Of a DNA stretch of 64,000 nt, positions 1 to 11,669 are shown piece after piece (position 1 is the stretch's first letter; the number at the start of each line of letters is the position of its first letter). This DNA is from Rapana venosa (taxonomy: Eukaryota > Mollusca > Gastropoda > Neogastropoda > Muricidae). The translations under genes and the position numbers were made by a program. The stretch is from the NCBI GenBank assembly GCA_028751875.1, contig CM054141.1:71220000-71283999 (forward strand), in the 5' to 3' direction. The notes under the pieces are model-generated. The model saw nothing but the letters and a program-made list of their open reading frames with translations, did no database searches and was not told the DNA's origin.

Positions 1-476
1 NNNNNNNNNNNNNNNNNNNNNNNNNNNNNNNNNNNNNNNNNNNNNNNNNNNNNNNNNNNNNNNNNNNNNNNNNNNNNNNNNNNNNNNNNNNNNNNNNNNN
101 NNNNNNNNNNNNNNNNNNNNNNNNNNNNNNNNNNNNNNNNNNNNNNNNNNNNNNNNNNNNNNNNNNNNNNNNNNNNNNNNNNNNNNNNNNNNNNNNNNNN
201 NNNNNNNNNNNNNNNNNNNNNNNNNNNNNNNNNNNNNNNNNNNNNNNNNNNNNNNNNNNNNNNNNNNNNNNNNNNNNNNNNNNNNNNNNNNNNNNNNNNN
301 NNNNNNNNNNNNNNNNNNNNNNNNNNNNNNNNNNNNNNNNNNNNNNNNNNNNNNNNNNNNNNNNNNNNNNNNNNNNNNNNNNNNNNNNNNNNNNNNNNNN
401 NNNNNNNNNNNNNNNNNNNNNNNNNNNNNNNNNNNNNNNNNNNNNNNNNNNNNNNNNNNNNNNNNNNNNNNNNNNN
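1..476. other. Assembly gap (run of N)
   Basis: All bases are N. The left end of the piggyBac-type element that follows probably lies inside or at the edge of this gap. Confidence 0.99.
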
Positions 477-1957
477 TTTCCCATTTTTACCCGCCACACC
501 CCGCCACTGCCTGCCCGCTCGCACGCATCTATTTATACCCGCCGCAGCCCGCCAGACGTCATTTCAGCCTAGTGAGAAATTTCCCTCATGCACTAAACTC
601 TACCTAGTACACGCACACTATGAATGAACATTCCACTGAGGTCAGCATAAACTAAGGAAGGAATTGGTACCAAATTCAGTGCTACACAGCCTCCTGTTCA
701 CAAGAAATTGGCCAGTGACTGGCTTTGTCTTTCCCACGCTTTCTTGTAGCTAAACATGGCAGCAAAGATTGAGCATACGATTTGGGAGGAATATACTGAT
801 GTGGAAATTAAAGCTATTTGGCTCAAGTGGAACAGTTCGAAAGAGAATAAAATGATGAATCCGATGTTGAAGTAGATGTAGAAGAAAGAGATGAAATAGG
901 AGAAGGTAGTGAGTTGGAAAGTGATGCTGAGGATAACATTCGGTTGGCTTCATAGCAGATGACGTGGCGCGGCGCACAAGTGCCTTGCACAGTGCAAGAC
1001 TTCACGCTGCTGACTGGGCCGGCACAACTCTCCCACTGAATGCCAAGCCCTTAGATTACTTTGTTTTGTTTGTGCCCCAACATTTTTTTTCAAATTGTAG
1101 CAGATGAAACTAACAATTATGCCAGGCAAAAGATCGCCGTGAAAGGCTTAGTCATAGATCCATTATGGACAGAAACAACACCTGAGGAAATTAGGGCTTA
1201 CCTGTCAGTTTTTATTATGATGGGGATCAAGCATTTGCCAAGGCTTCATCTCTGCTGGTCGACTGATTTGAGATTTTCTGAGTCACGGATCAGTAATATT
1301 ATGACGAAAACCAGATTTCTCAAAATTAATCAGTATTTCCACCTCTGAAACAGCCAACACTCCTGGACGCGACACTGGGCTGTGACACCTACATTGTGAC
1401 AATCATGTAACTGGCTATTGGTGAAGGACACACTAGTGTCTTTGTAAATAGTAGGCGTGAGCATATATTTGTAAATAATGTATATATGCGCATTAGTCAA
1501 CATTGTCAATATGTTTGAATACTTTCCACTCAGAAAATGTAGACTTGGTGACAGTAATTTTGTGACAAATGTGAATGTTCGATTGGATTACCATGATGGT
1601 GGATGCGATGGGGGACACATTCAGGCAGGACCACATTTATTTTTTTAAAATCACATACGTATATTGCGCATGTTAGAGGGTAGTTGTACACTAACAGCAT
1701 GATGTCACTGCAATGTTACCTGTATTTGGTGACAAAGAGGGGACAGCAGCATGACACATGTAGGTAGGACACACATCTTGGGGTGCAGAACAAAGTATGA
1801 CATCATATGAATACTTTGGCCAAATATGACTGCTCTGCGAACAATGGTAACTGTACAGCACTATGTGTACTTGAGGTACCTTATTCTCTTAAAAAAACGG
1901 CATAAATTTTCGAATACTACAGAGAGTTTCTCTGTAAGAAATGTGAATGGTAAAGGG
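477..1957 (+). mobile_element. Decayed piggyBac-type DNA transposon, right end preserved
   Basis: The right end reads GGG directly followed by TTAA (1,958-1,961), the terminal base pattern and target site of piggyBac elements. Inside it lies a broken transposase reading (756-1,348). The left terminus is not visible because of the N gap. From 1,349 to 1,957 there is no transposase similarity I can see, so about the last two thirds of the transposase appear deleted. The remnant is non-autonomous. The family call rests on the transposase motifs plus the GGG-TTAA border. The extent on the left is inferred. Confidence 0.7.
756..1348 (+). pseudogene. piggyBac transposase fragment, frameshifted
   Basis: Three pieces can be read. 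An ATG at 756 opens a 39-codon reading that stops at 873. An overlapping frame from about 854 to 955 gives an acidic stretch (DESDVEVD...) typical of the N-terminal region of piggyBac transposases. A third piece, about 1,030-1,348, gives a Pro-Leu-Asp-Tyr-Phe segment, then after a slip in a poly-T run at about 1,081-1,092 'ETNNYARQK', 'EIRAYLSVFIMMGIKHLP' and 'TRFLKINQYFHL', which fit the start of the DDE_Tnp_1_7 domain. The catalytic Asp region is absent. At least two frameshifts and a stop break it, so it cannot encode an active enzyme. Confidence 0.75.
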
Positions 1958-1961
1958 TTAA
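1958..1961. repeat. TTAA target site of the piggyBac remnant
   Basis: TTAA follows the terminal GGG of the element directly. The matching left copy would be in the N gap and cannot be checked. Confidence 0.6.
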
Positions 1962-3645
1962 AACTGTTAAAGAACCTACACACTACCTGTAGACATAATC
2001 ATTAAGCTAACTCAACTGATTGATTGAAAGAAGAATCTATAGGTCACTCATCTAAAATCTGTACAATTTTGTTATTTATGATAGTTATGGAAAAAATAAA
2101 TATTGGCATTAGATACTGTTTTCAGTCATTTTAAAGAGATTTATAATTGCCTGATCAGGTAAAACTTGACTTGGACACAAGTCAAAAGCAAATGTTATTA
2201 GTTTGACAGCTCTTTTATGTAGGCAGCTTATAATTATGTGCCTTTAGGTTTGTTTCACTAGCAGTGGCACTGTCCCATAAGCAAGGTAGAACTAGAAGCG
2301 TGATTTATAGATGATAGAATGTGTGCATCAAAGGACAGCTTTCATGACTGCATATATTATTTAATTTATTTCTAAAGACAATTCTTGATTTTTTTAAGAT
2401 GATATAATTTTAGTGAAATGCGTTTTCCTAATGAGGCTATGTAATCTAGCCAAGATAAATCATCAATTACTGCACCTAGTGCCTTGTGTGAAACTACATC
2501 TTTGATCTTTCACCCTTGAATAAGTATTGGCATGAATGGAGAACACAATTTTTCTCTTTTCTGCCAAGTAGTTAGAAATATTCACTTTGTTTTAAATGAA
2601 TTAAGAGACATTGGATTCAGTTTTGTCTGTTCACTAAGTTTATCAATATTTGCCTGCATATTACAGTTACTAGCTGGTTTGGATCACTGTAGTGTTATTA
2701 TATAATTGAATTGATGTATCATCAGCAAACATTTCATATGAACAATGATATGAATATGTGTGTGTGTGAAAGCAAGTTGAGTCAAAATGATCTTTATTGA
2801 GGGTAAAAGATTCAGGTTATACTTTTTTTTCATCCTGCCCTCACAAAAAGATAAAGAAAATCAACTGGTAAAAGCAAACAAAAGAAGTGTTTAAAAATTA
2901 ATCTATGTTAAATACAACCCCAAAAAATTAGGAAAACATTTTGGTAAATCCAAACCTCACAGTATAAGATAAAAACAAAACCAAGACAGTACAACATATG
3001 CTCAATTCAGACAGACATATTATAATGAAAAAAAGCAGAACAACAAAGGTAAGAATAACAATTTACAAGCAGCTAGATGTAAAATTTTGTAAGGTAACCT
3101 TGATCAGTCGTTGGTAAGGAAATGGCATCACAATATGTATCTAGTTGTGATTATGTCCATCAGATGTTTCTTCAAAAGTTTCTTAAATGTTTGTTTTGAA
3201 GGAGCTAATTTTACAGTAATATTCTAGTCTAAAGCATGAAAAATTCATATGTAGGCTACAAGCAGAGCTAAAGACACTCAACATACAAACATTCATCACA
3301 GAAAATAGCTGAAATCTATATCACAAACCCAGGCAACTGAACTATTTCCCCACACCGTATTTTTTCCCCATCCTCATATATGGACACTCATCCATGTATA
3401 CAGTCTGGGAATGCATTGCACATAAATCATTCATGAATGTATTATGATAATTAATATAAGTGAGCAGCCAAGATGATTTCACTATTTTTAGTATTTGTTA
3501 GTTTCTAATATAAAAAAAAAAGCACCTTAGTTACACACTTTTAAACTGAGATTAAAAATTTGACGAGGTGACAGCCCTCATAATTATGGCCTTTGTGGTT
3601 GCCTGGGCTATAATAATCATCAGGATTAAATTGACATGATTTCAG
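1962..3645. other. AT-rich sequence without recognisable genes
   Basis: No convincing coding reading or tandem array. At about 2,778-2,830 the minus strand reads like a retroelement 3' tail (AATAAAGATCATTTTGACTC), which is weak evidence of an old LINE end. Short poly-A and poly-T runs occur at about 2,823 and 3,513. Confidence 0.5.
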
Positions 3646-4042
3646 TTATGTTTCTTGCAAAAGTAGAAAGTTTTAAAGTTCATAAGTATTATTCTGTTAA
3701 TTATACATAAGCCCAATGTTCAGGGTTTTTCTTTTTTATGAGAATACTTGTTGGTTGTTTGTGAGTGGTGTGAAATAATATTCATTAAATGCACACCTTT
3801 TTTGTACTAGGGATCAAGTAAATAAAAGAAAAAAAAACTCCAAAAAACATATTATGACTTAACAGTTTGATTCTAGATCGTGAAAAAGTTCTCCAGCAAA
3901 ACCTGTTGGTCATTTTCTATGTATTATATTCGTTCCATCTTTGGGAAAGTTTTTTCCTTTAGACTCAATCTGGTTAAGAATGCTTGATGGAGTATGATAA
4001 GTGCCGTAAAAGCAATCACAGAACTGTGCTGGTCAGTGCTGT

Positions 4043-4909
4043 CTTAAACTTCAGTACAACTAGACAGTACTTCCTTAAAACTTCAGTACAACTAGTCAGT
4101 ACTTTCTTCAACTTCAGTACAAGTCAGTACTTTCTTAAACTTCAGTATAACCAGACAGTATTTTCTTAATCTTCAGTACAACTAGTCAGTACTTTCTTAA
4201 ACTTCAGTACAACCAGACAGTACTTTCTTAAACTTCAGTACAACTAGTCAGTACTTTCTTAAACTTCAGTATAACCAGACAGTATTTTCTTAATCTTCAG
4301 TACAACTAGTCAGTACTTTCTTAAACTTCAGTACAACTAGTCAGTACTTTCTTAACTTCAAGTACAACTAGTCAGTACTTTCTTAAACTTCAGTATAACC
4401 AGACAGTATTTTCTTAATCTTCAGTACAACTAGTCAGTACTTTCTTAAACTTCAGTACAACTAGTCAGTACTTTCTTAAACTTCAGTACAACTAGTCAGT
4501 ACTTTCTTAAACTTCAGTATAACCAGACAGTATTTTCTTAATCTTCAGTACAACTAGTCAGTACTTTTTAAACTTCAATTACAAAAGACGTCTTTCTTAA
4601 ACTCAGTAACAACTGTCAGTACTTTCTTAAAACTTCAGTACAACTAGTCAGTACTTTCTTAAACTTCAGTACAACTAGTCAGTACTTTCTTAAACTTCAG
4701 TATAACCAGACAGTATTTTCTTAATCTTCAGTACAACTAGTCAGTACTTTCTTAAACTTCAGTACAACTAGTCAGTACTTTCTTAAACTTCAGTATAACC
4801 AGACAGTATTTTCTTAATCTTCAGTACAACCAGACAGTACTTTCTTAAACTTCAGTATAACCAGACAGTACTTTCTAAAACTTCAGTACAACTAGTCAGT
4901 ACTTTCATA
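4043..4909. repeat. 31-bp minisatellite, array 1 (copy A)
   Basis: About 28 monomers built on ACTTCAGTACAACTAGTCAG followed by TACTTTCTTAA. A variant monomer with 'ATAACCAGACAGTATTTTC' recurs at intervals, giving a higher-order pattern. Every monomer carries a TTAA. The array ends just before a splice-acceptor-like site at 4,934. Confidence 0.95.
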
Positions 4910-4934
4910 ACTCTCTTGTTGTTGGATTCTACAG

Positions 4935-5004
4935 AGCTAAACTGCCTGTAGATTTTGAATTCTTTGAAGGTTTTCTACCTCCATCTGACTTACTTTACTC
5001 CTAA
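4935..5004 (+). CDS. Possible short exon (copy A), unassigned
   Basis: A pyrimidine-rich tract ending TTGGATTCTACAG precedes an open reading starting one base in: AKLPVDFEFFEG then FLPPSDLLYS and a TAA stop at 5,002. Composition looks protein-like rather than random. It lies directly after the 31-bp array. It could be a last exon, or an exon ending at the weak donor GAAG/GTTTTC at about 4,970. I recognise no family. It may belong to the same gene as the coding segments further right, or to none. Confidence 0.3.
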
Positions 5005-6408
5005 GACAATTGTGTGTGTGCATGACATGTTATTCAAGTGAAATTCCTGTCACATGCTAGGTATGTTTTTTACTTGCATTTAGGCCGCTAGTTTATGTCG
5101 GGTAACCAATGTCTTGTCATTGTCACCTGATTTGATCACCAATCAAGGTTAAAAAATATTTGGTATATATGATAAAACAGCAAATCCTGCATGATTTGCC
5201 AATAGTTCATGCATGTTAGTGTTGAATATGGAAGTGATACCCAGCTGATGTGTTTAACAATGGTTATGTGCATAGTACGTCAAGGATGTGTCACACAATG
5301 TCACATAGCACCTGTTGTTTTATGGTAAGTCTCGAGGTAGCAGAAGTTATGTTTTAACATTCTTTCTTTTGAAAACAAAGTAATATGCAATCACATGTGG
5401 CCTTTTCTGCAGTTTATATCTGTGTGTGCTGACCACGTGGTTTGTAGTGTAAAGAAGTGTATTATTGTCATGACTGTCACACTTCACCAGTGTCACACGC
5501 ACAGGTGTGTGTGCACATTCGAAACAACACAGATCTTCTGTAACCCTACAAAATTTTAATGTTGGTAGTCTCTAAAATGTCGTTTAGTGGTGGCACAGGG
5601 TCCACATCACAAAAAAAGCACAAATTAGGGTGTGTGTGTGTGTAGGGGGGGGGGGGGTTGTCACCCATTGCTATCACCTGTCATAACCTTGGCAGACCTG
5701 AGACCTATTTTATTGTCCTTCTTGCTATTTTTCATTATTGGCAATATCTGTTCTTTTCTGCCATTGCTAGTTTCAAGCAACTAATAAGTGTAGGGCTAAT
5801 AATGAGGAAAACAGGTCAAAAGGCATCGTTTTCAGGCGTCTATGCCCGCGGAAAGCCAGCGAGGTCTAATTTCTCCACTGTCATGTGGTTGTTTGCAGAT
5901 TGTGCCCTGTAGATTACTTTATTTTCAGGCTCACTCTTCTCCCTAACTCGCAGGAATTTTCCTCCTTTCTCTTCCTCGTAAGCATTTAATTTCGGACTCA
6001 CTTAACATTTCTCGTTCATATGATTCTACTTCCAGACAATAACATTTCAATTTATCGTCTCGATATCAGATGATGCGGTTCTGCTACGAAGAAACGCCTA
6101 TTTTTTTCCGCCACGCTGCACCATTTGAAAAGGTTCGGTCGCTGGCTAGTTATTTTCTTCATTCCCTCCCCACTACACGCTGTTAGTGGTCTAAATTTAT
6201 CACTGGAACTCTCTGATTACCCTCCCAGCATTCCGCCCCACAATATTTTCTGACAGATAGTTGTTATAATACCACGAGATCTGTGTTGTGATGGAAAAGT
6301 ACTGCCCTCGTGGGCAGCACCAATTGTCTGGCTGCGGTCGTATTGAAATCTAGCTGCAGCTACCGTTACTGTCGGCTGCGGCGGAATCGGGGACAAGAGG
6401 GTTTTTGT
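5005..6408. other. Non-repetitive spacer with (GT)n and G-run
   Basis: No convincing coding reading. A (TG)n tract followed by 13 G residues lies at 5,630-5,657. The right part (about 5,930-6,400) is richer in GC and contains TAGCTGCAGCTA, a perfect 12-base palindrome at about 6,351. The copy B counterpart is 21,364-22,766, with the same 13-G run. Confidence 0.5.
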
Positions 6409-7086
6409 TTAAACTTCAGTACAAACTAGATAGTGCTTTCTTAACTTCAGTACAAAATAGTCTGTACTTAAAACTAGACTACAACTTAGTAGTACTTAAA
6501 CTTTCTCTACAACTATTCAGTATACTTCCTTAAACTTCAGTACAACTAGTCAGTACTTTTTTAACTTTCAGTACAACTAGACAGGTCTTTCTTAATTCAG
6601 TACAACTAGTCAATACTTAAATAAAACTTCAGTAAAATAGTCGTACTTAAACTTTACTACAAACTAGTCAGTTCTTAAAATTCACTACATTACTTGTCAG
6701 TACTATTTATACTTCAGTACATCTAGTCAGTAATTCTTAAACTTCCAGTACAACTAGACAGTACTTCTTTAACTTAGTAACAACTAGTCAAACTAGACAG
6801 TACTTTCTTAAACTTCAGTACAACTAGTCAATACTTAAACTTCAGTACAACTAGACAGTACTTTCTTAAACTTCAGTACAACCAGTCAGTGCTTTCTTAA
6901 ACTTCAGTACAACTAGACAGTGCTTTCTTAAACTTCAGTACAACTAGACAGTGCTTTCTTAAACTTCAGTACAACCAGACAGTACTTTCTTAAACTTCAG
7001 TACAACCAGTCAGTGCTTTCTTAAACTTCAGTACAACTAGACAGTGCTTTCTTAAACTTCAGTACAACTAGACAGTACTTTCTTAA
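6409..7086. repeat. 31-bp minisatellite, array 2 (copy A)
   Basis: Same monomer family as 4,043-4,909. The left part (6,409-6,780) is strongly degenerate with many indels and the right part is regular. The array is split by a piggyBac-like insertion at 7,087-8,461 and resumes at 8,462-8,528. Confidence 0.93.
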
Positions 7087-8461
7087 CCCTAGTGGCACGC
7101 TTCCCGGAATATTCCGGTAAAGGCGGGTTCGGTGTGTTTGCGGATATGGATATTCCGGGGATGATCGTAGGTGATCGTAATTGAAAGCTTACTTTCGCTT
7201 TCAAAGGTTCAGCCAATGAATGTTAAGGCCGTTGTAGGACACAGAAAGGGGTGAAGGTTGTTTGACACACACAAGCAACAAAGAATCTGATTGGTTAAGA
7301 GTGTTGGGGGTTTTTTTTCGGACCAGCTGAGATCGTCTTCAACAAAAATGGCGGCCAGCGTTTGCACCAGAATTTCTTCAAGCATTTTTCGAGCTGTCTT
7401 AGAGGCTGGATTTGGTTGAAATAAACAATGAGAGAGACGATGAGGTAAGGATTGTGGAATATTTTTGAAAAACTTGGTAAAAATCGGGTCGCGATTGGAC
7501 TGAATCGAGCGGTGCTGTTTTAGGGATGGACTTCTTCCCTACTCGGTGATTTCGACCATTCACAGATTGTTTTACTTTTATTTTGTTATGATCACACCGG
7601 CTTCGATATAGCTGTTGTTGAGTCAATTGCCTATGCAGCTGAAGTACTTTTGCTTCAAGGATATTAAGTGATCTTTGTATTTTCGTCATAGAAAGCCACC
7701 ACTTCGCACATTCCATCATGACGGTCGCGATGGCTTCGATCCTTTGCTGAACTTTTCCGGATATTTGGTGACCGATAAAGCGATACAAACTCCTTATTTT
7801 TTCAAAACTTATGTCAAGAAATAGTGTTTACCTAATCATTTATTTTATTTATTTATTTTTTTTAAATTCTTTTATATCGAGGAAAATGGAATAAGCACTA
7901 TGTGCTTTTTTAAATCCAGTCCCCATGTGTATGCGGTTTTGTCAATTCTGTCATCTGTTCCCACCGGCACACAATGGCCTTCTCTTACGAAAAGCAGAAT
8001 AGGATTTAACGTGTGCACAAGATGTTCTGCGTGCGTTCGTACACGGGGCCTCGGTTTATAGTCTCTTTCCGAAGGACTTTTGGGTGATGAGTGGAAATTG
8101 TCTGCAACTGATGTCTTGACATTTATGCAACGCAGAATCTTGGCTTATTCGTGTTTTAAAATCGATCTGGGGACCTGACGTGGAACAGTGAGTGGTTGTA
8201 GTGTGCACACGATTTTGGGGGGGGGGGTTTGGGGGGATTTTTTTTAATAATCATAAACACTACACACTATTATAAAATTACATCATTTAAAAGCATATAT
8301 TATCTGTTCGTTCAGTGATTTATTGCGAACACATTTAATCAGGTTTTGGTATATCAATATCATGGTGTTGTTTAGCCCACCCTGCTCCAAAACAATGCTA
8401 GCCAATGTTAATTCAGCCAATAGAAGTGAGGCTTGTTGCTGTCTATTCAGCGCTACTAGGG
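7087..8461. mobile_element. Non-autonomous piggyBac-like element in a minisatellite (copy A)
   Basis: The element begins CCCTAGTGGCACGC and ends GCGCTACTAGGG, forming an imperfect terminal inverted repeat. TTAA flanks it at 7,083-7,086 and 8,462-8,465, and the minisatellite monomer continues in register across the insertion. CCC...GGG ends plus TTAA duplication is the piggyBac signature. No transposase reading is visible inside. The longest internal frame (minus, 7,399-7,788, 129 codons) resembles nothing I know and is broken in copy B. It is best called a 1,375-bp MITE-like piggyBac derivative. Confidence 0.8.
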
Positions 8462-8528
8462 TTAAACTTCAGTACAACTAGACAGTACTTTCTTAAATTT
8501 CAGTACAACTAGACAGTGCTTTCTTAAA
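8462..8528. repeat. 31-bp minisatellite, remainder right of the insertion (copy A)
   Basis: Two monomers of the same 31-bp family resume exactly at the TTAA after the inserted element. Confidence 0.9.
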
Positions 8529-8850
8529 CAAATGGATATGGGTATTTTGGAGACAATATTTCACACTGGATATTAAAAACAAAAAACCCAGGGCGGTTGC
8601 ACTGTGACTTATTACACTATGGGTATCTGTAGGACAAAATTTCGCACTAGATGCAGCAAAGAAGTTGTGCTGTGACTGATTTCTTGATTTATGTGGTATT
8701 ACAGGAACAAAAAATTGTCACACTGGATAACAACAAAGTGTTGTGCTGTGATGATTCTGATTATCTATGGGTAATTTAAAGGACAAATTCACACTGGATA
8801 ACAACCAAAGACGTTGTGCTTGTGCTGATTCTAATCTGTGTGCTGATTTC
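8529..8850. repeat. Degenerate tandem repeat of about 85 bp (copy A)
   Basis: About four diverged copies, each with elements like TGGGTATT, AGGACAAA, TTCACACTGGATAACAAC and GTTGTGCTGTGACTGATT. The last copy runs into the splice acceptor at 8,856. Confidence 0.75.
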
Positions 8851-8856
8851 AAACAG

Positions 8857-9035
8857 ATAAAATTCAGAAGATATCAAGGATAGTACATGAAACGGGAACA
8901 GGTAGACGATGAGAGGAAGGGAGAAGATGTATGGAAAACGTGTCTCAAGCACGCCATGGAAGAAGCAGGAAGTCTGGAAGTCGTGGTTGGGGAGCAATAC
9001 ACAGAAAGTGCCGCGGTGTCATGTGGGTGTGGAAG
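8857..9035 (+). CDS. Putative exon a of an RBR-like gene (copy A)
   Basis: Bounded by an acceptor (GCTGATTTCAAACAG) and a strong donor (GAAG/GTAAGA). The reading starts KIQKISRIVHETG, then continues one frame over at about 8,890-8,897 as 'QVDDERKGEDVWKTCLKHAM' and further to '...YTESAAVSCGCGR'. It ends two bases into a codon, the phase the next candidate exon (11,871) requires. The one-base slip is present in both copies, so it is either a consensus error or an old frameshift. The product is unknown. The Cys-rich end would correspond to the last part of an IBR zinc-binding domain if the RBR interpretation is right. Confidence 0.5.
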
Positions 9036-9162
9036 GTAAGATGGCAATTGGCAGTGGGTACAGTCTAGCCCACCCTTCCCCCTTAGCATGGGTCAGTGGT
9101 TCAGGATCACCTAAACTTGCTTTTTACAGGCAACCTTTGTACAGCTCTGTTTTGTAGTGTAG

Positions 9163-10495
9163 CCTGTAGAACTGTAGTTTGCTGTAGAGTTCTGTTTTAC
9201 CTGCAGAACTGTAGTTTGCCTGTAGAACTCTGTTTTACCTGTAGAACTGTAGTTTGACTGTAGAACTGTAGTTTTCCTGTAGAACTCTGTTTTACCTGTA
9301 GAACTGTAGTTTGCCTGTAGAACTGTGGTTTACCTGTAGAACTGAAGTTTGCCTGTAGAACTGTAGTTTTCCTGTAGAACTGCAGAACTGTAGTTTTCCT
9401 GTAGAACTCTGTTTTACCTGTAGAACTGTAGTTTGCCTGTAGAACTGTAGTTTGCCTGCAGAACTGTAGTTTGCCTGTAGAACTGTGGTTTACCTGTAGA
9501 AACTGTAGTTTTCATGTAGAATCTGTTTTACCTGTAGAACTGTAGTATGCCTGTCGTGAACTTGTTTTACCTGTAGAACTGTAGTTGCCTGTAGGTACTG
9601 TGTTTACCTGTGAACTGTCGTTTGCCTGTAGAACTCTGTTTTACCTGTAGAACTGTGGTTTACCTGTAGAACTCTGTTTTACCTGTAGAACTGTAGTTTG
9701 CCTGTAGAACTCTGTTTTACCTGTAGAACTGTGGTTTACCTGTAGAACTGTAGTTTTCCTGTTGAACTGTGTTTTCCTGTAGAACTGTAGTTTTCTGTAG
9801 AACTGTGGGTTTAACCTGTAGAACTGTAGTTTGCCTGTAGAACTGTAATTTGCTGTAGAAAGTAGTTTGCCTGTAGAAAAACTGCGGAAACTGAAGTTTG
9901 CCTGTGACTGTTAGTTGCGTAGAACTGTAGTTAGCCTGTAGAATAGAACTGTAGGTTTTCCTGTAGAACTGTAGTTTTGCCTGTAGAAACTGTTGGTTTG
10001 CCTGTAGAACTGTAGTTTTTCATGTAGAACTGTAGTTTGCTCCTGTAGACTCTGTTTTAACTGTAGAATCTGTAGTTTAGTTTTCCTGTGAAACTCTGTT
10101 TTACCTGTATAACTGTAGTTTTCCTGTTGAACTGTAGTTTTCCTGTAGAACTGTTTGTAGTTTTGCCTGGTAGAACTAGTTTTTCTGTAGAACTGCAGAA
10201 CTGTAGTTTGCCTGCAGAACTGTAGTTTGCCTGCAGAACTGTAGTTTGACCTGTAGTTTGCCTGTAGAACTGTAGTTTGCCTGTAGAACTGTAGTTTGCC
10301 TGTAGATCTGTAGTTTTCCTGTAGAACTGCGGAAGGAAAGATTGCCTGTTAGAACTGCGGAACTGAAGTTTAGTTTGCCTGTAGCACTGTAGTTTGCTGT
10401 AGAATTGTTTGTCCTGTAGAACTGCAGAACTGTAGTTTGCCTGCAGAACTGTAGAACTGTAGTTTTCCTGTAGAACTGCAGAACTGTAGTTTGCA
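9163..10495. repeat. 19-20-bp minisatellite (copy A)
   Basis: About 65 to 70 diverged units of CCTGTAGAACTGTAGTTTG, with variants ending CTCTGTTTTA, TGTGGTTTA or CTGTAGTTTTC. Many one-base indels in the middle. It occupies most of the inferred intron between exons a and b. Minus-strand open frames here are reads through the repeat, not genes. Confidence 0.95.
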
Positions 10496-10884
10496 GTAAC
10501 CTGTATTGTTTGATGGTGAATACATTGGAAAAAAGTCTTTTTTTAACCTGAAAATTACATGAAAATTCTGACGCAATATTTCACATAGTATGCATAAAGT
10601 TTCTTGTCACTGAAAAACATTTTTATTTTTCTAAAAGGGTTTGTAATCAATACATGTTACTCTGTCAGGCCTGACAGTTGTTTCCCTTTACTTTTCCCTT
10701 GGAATACTACCTTTAGGGGTTAACGAAACAATTCACCCAAAGAGAAAAAGGTATTAAGAGTGATATGCCATGAAAGGTTCAGTGTTGATTCCAGGCTTGC
10801 GGGGCTGTTTGGGGGGATGGAATGAGTGGCAAAGTTCCTTCTTTGAAGTTTGTCTTTCATAGCAAGGTGTAAATTTAAAAGTCT
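10496..10884. other. Intron-like spacer without recognisable content
   Basis: No coding reading or repeat I can identify between the minisatellite and the SINE. The copy B counterpart is 26,854-27,242. Confidence 0.5.
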
Positions 10885-11160
10885 CACGCTCAGGGTCGGA
10901 GCACTCGCTTTCCCCAGCCCAGTTAAGCAGCGTTGAGCTGGTTACCTTTTGGATGGGTGACGTTGTTGAGCGCCTTGGCTTTAGTACAGTTCCCCAGCAG
11001 TTCACCCAGTGTAAATGGGTACCTGCCCTCTTTTAGGGTCAGGAGGTAAAGCAGCTGAGGAGAGGAATGGGCGCCCGCCCTCAAATATGTGGCCTAGAGA
11101 AGTGAGGTCTCTGACGCCTCGCTCCCCTACGACCTTATAGGTTATGGGACCTTTTACTTT
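10885..11160 (+). mobile_element. 5S-rRNA-like SINE (copy A)
   Basis: The 5' part reads AGTTAAGCAGCGTTGAGCTG, then GGTTACCTTTTGGATGGGTGAC. These fit the 5S rRNA internal promoter: box A with AAGCTAAGCAGGGTCGGGC and box C with TTGGATGGGAGACC. The body continues through 'AAATGGGTACCTGCCCTC' and ends near 'GACCTTATAGGTTATGGGAC'. The same element recurs at 27,243 and, inverted, at 36,415. This fits the SINE3 type. A tRNA-like head (GGTCGGAGCACTCGC) precedes the 5S-like part, so a composite origin is possible. Confidence 0.7.
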
Positions 11161-11510
11161 TTAATTGACACACAGAGTTGAACAATCCATGGTATCCCAG
11201 GTTCTTTGAAACAGTCTGGTCACACACAAAAATAGCCACAAAATATTCAGGTATGATTTTTTAAAATAATGTCATAGCCAAAAGGGCACCTAATGATGCA
11301 CAAATGTTGACACACAAACACCGTAACATAAAGGCAGGCACATGACCTGCTGGTTGATCGACAGTGACTCCAATAAACAACATGAACTCACTGCTATTCT
11401 CAGCTAGTAGTCTGCAACCATGATGGTTTGAAGGGTGGTAGGTCAATGAATATTATAAATTAGATTAGAATGGGTATTCATGAAGGTGGTTTATGCGCCA
11501 TTTTAAACGA

Positions 11511-11609
11511 CAGAAACAGAAACTTGGTTGGGAACTTCTTGTCCAGAACATTTGTGTAGGATGGGGCCCTGATGGGGCTCTCCAGGAAATGATGGCCCAG
11601 GGGAAATAA
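11511..11609 (+). CDS. Possible coding segment (copy A), unassigned
   Basis: An open reading of 32 codons gives 'QKQKLGWELLVQNICVGWGP' then DGALQEMMAQGK and a TAA stop. The codon pattern looks protein-like, but I see no good splice borders and cannot place it in a family. It is identical in copy B at 27,869-27,967. Chance or an old exon are both possible. Confidence 0.2.
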   Translation, partial: QKQKLGWELLVQNICVGWGPDGALQEMMAQGK

Positions 11610-11669
11610 AGGGAAAATTTCTACCTGTCAGTTCCAACATGAGTTTGACATTCATTCCATTTTCAACAG

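Noticed and set aside
4043..4909. CRISPR-like array of about 31-bp repeats
   Set aside because: Units are directly contiguous without unique spacers, and the context is eukaryotic. It is a minisatellite.
7399..7788. Transposase gene inside the piggyBac-like element
   Set aside because: The 129-codon minus-strand frame shows no transposase motif and is disrupted in copy B.
10885..11005. 5S rRNA gene
   Set aside because: Only the internal promoter region resembles 5S. The flanks and 3' body belong to a repeated SINE.
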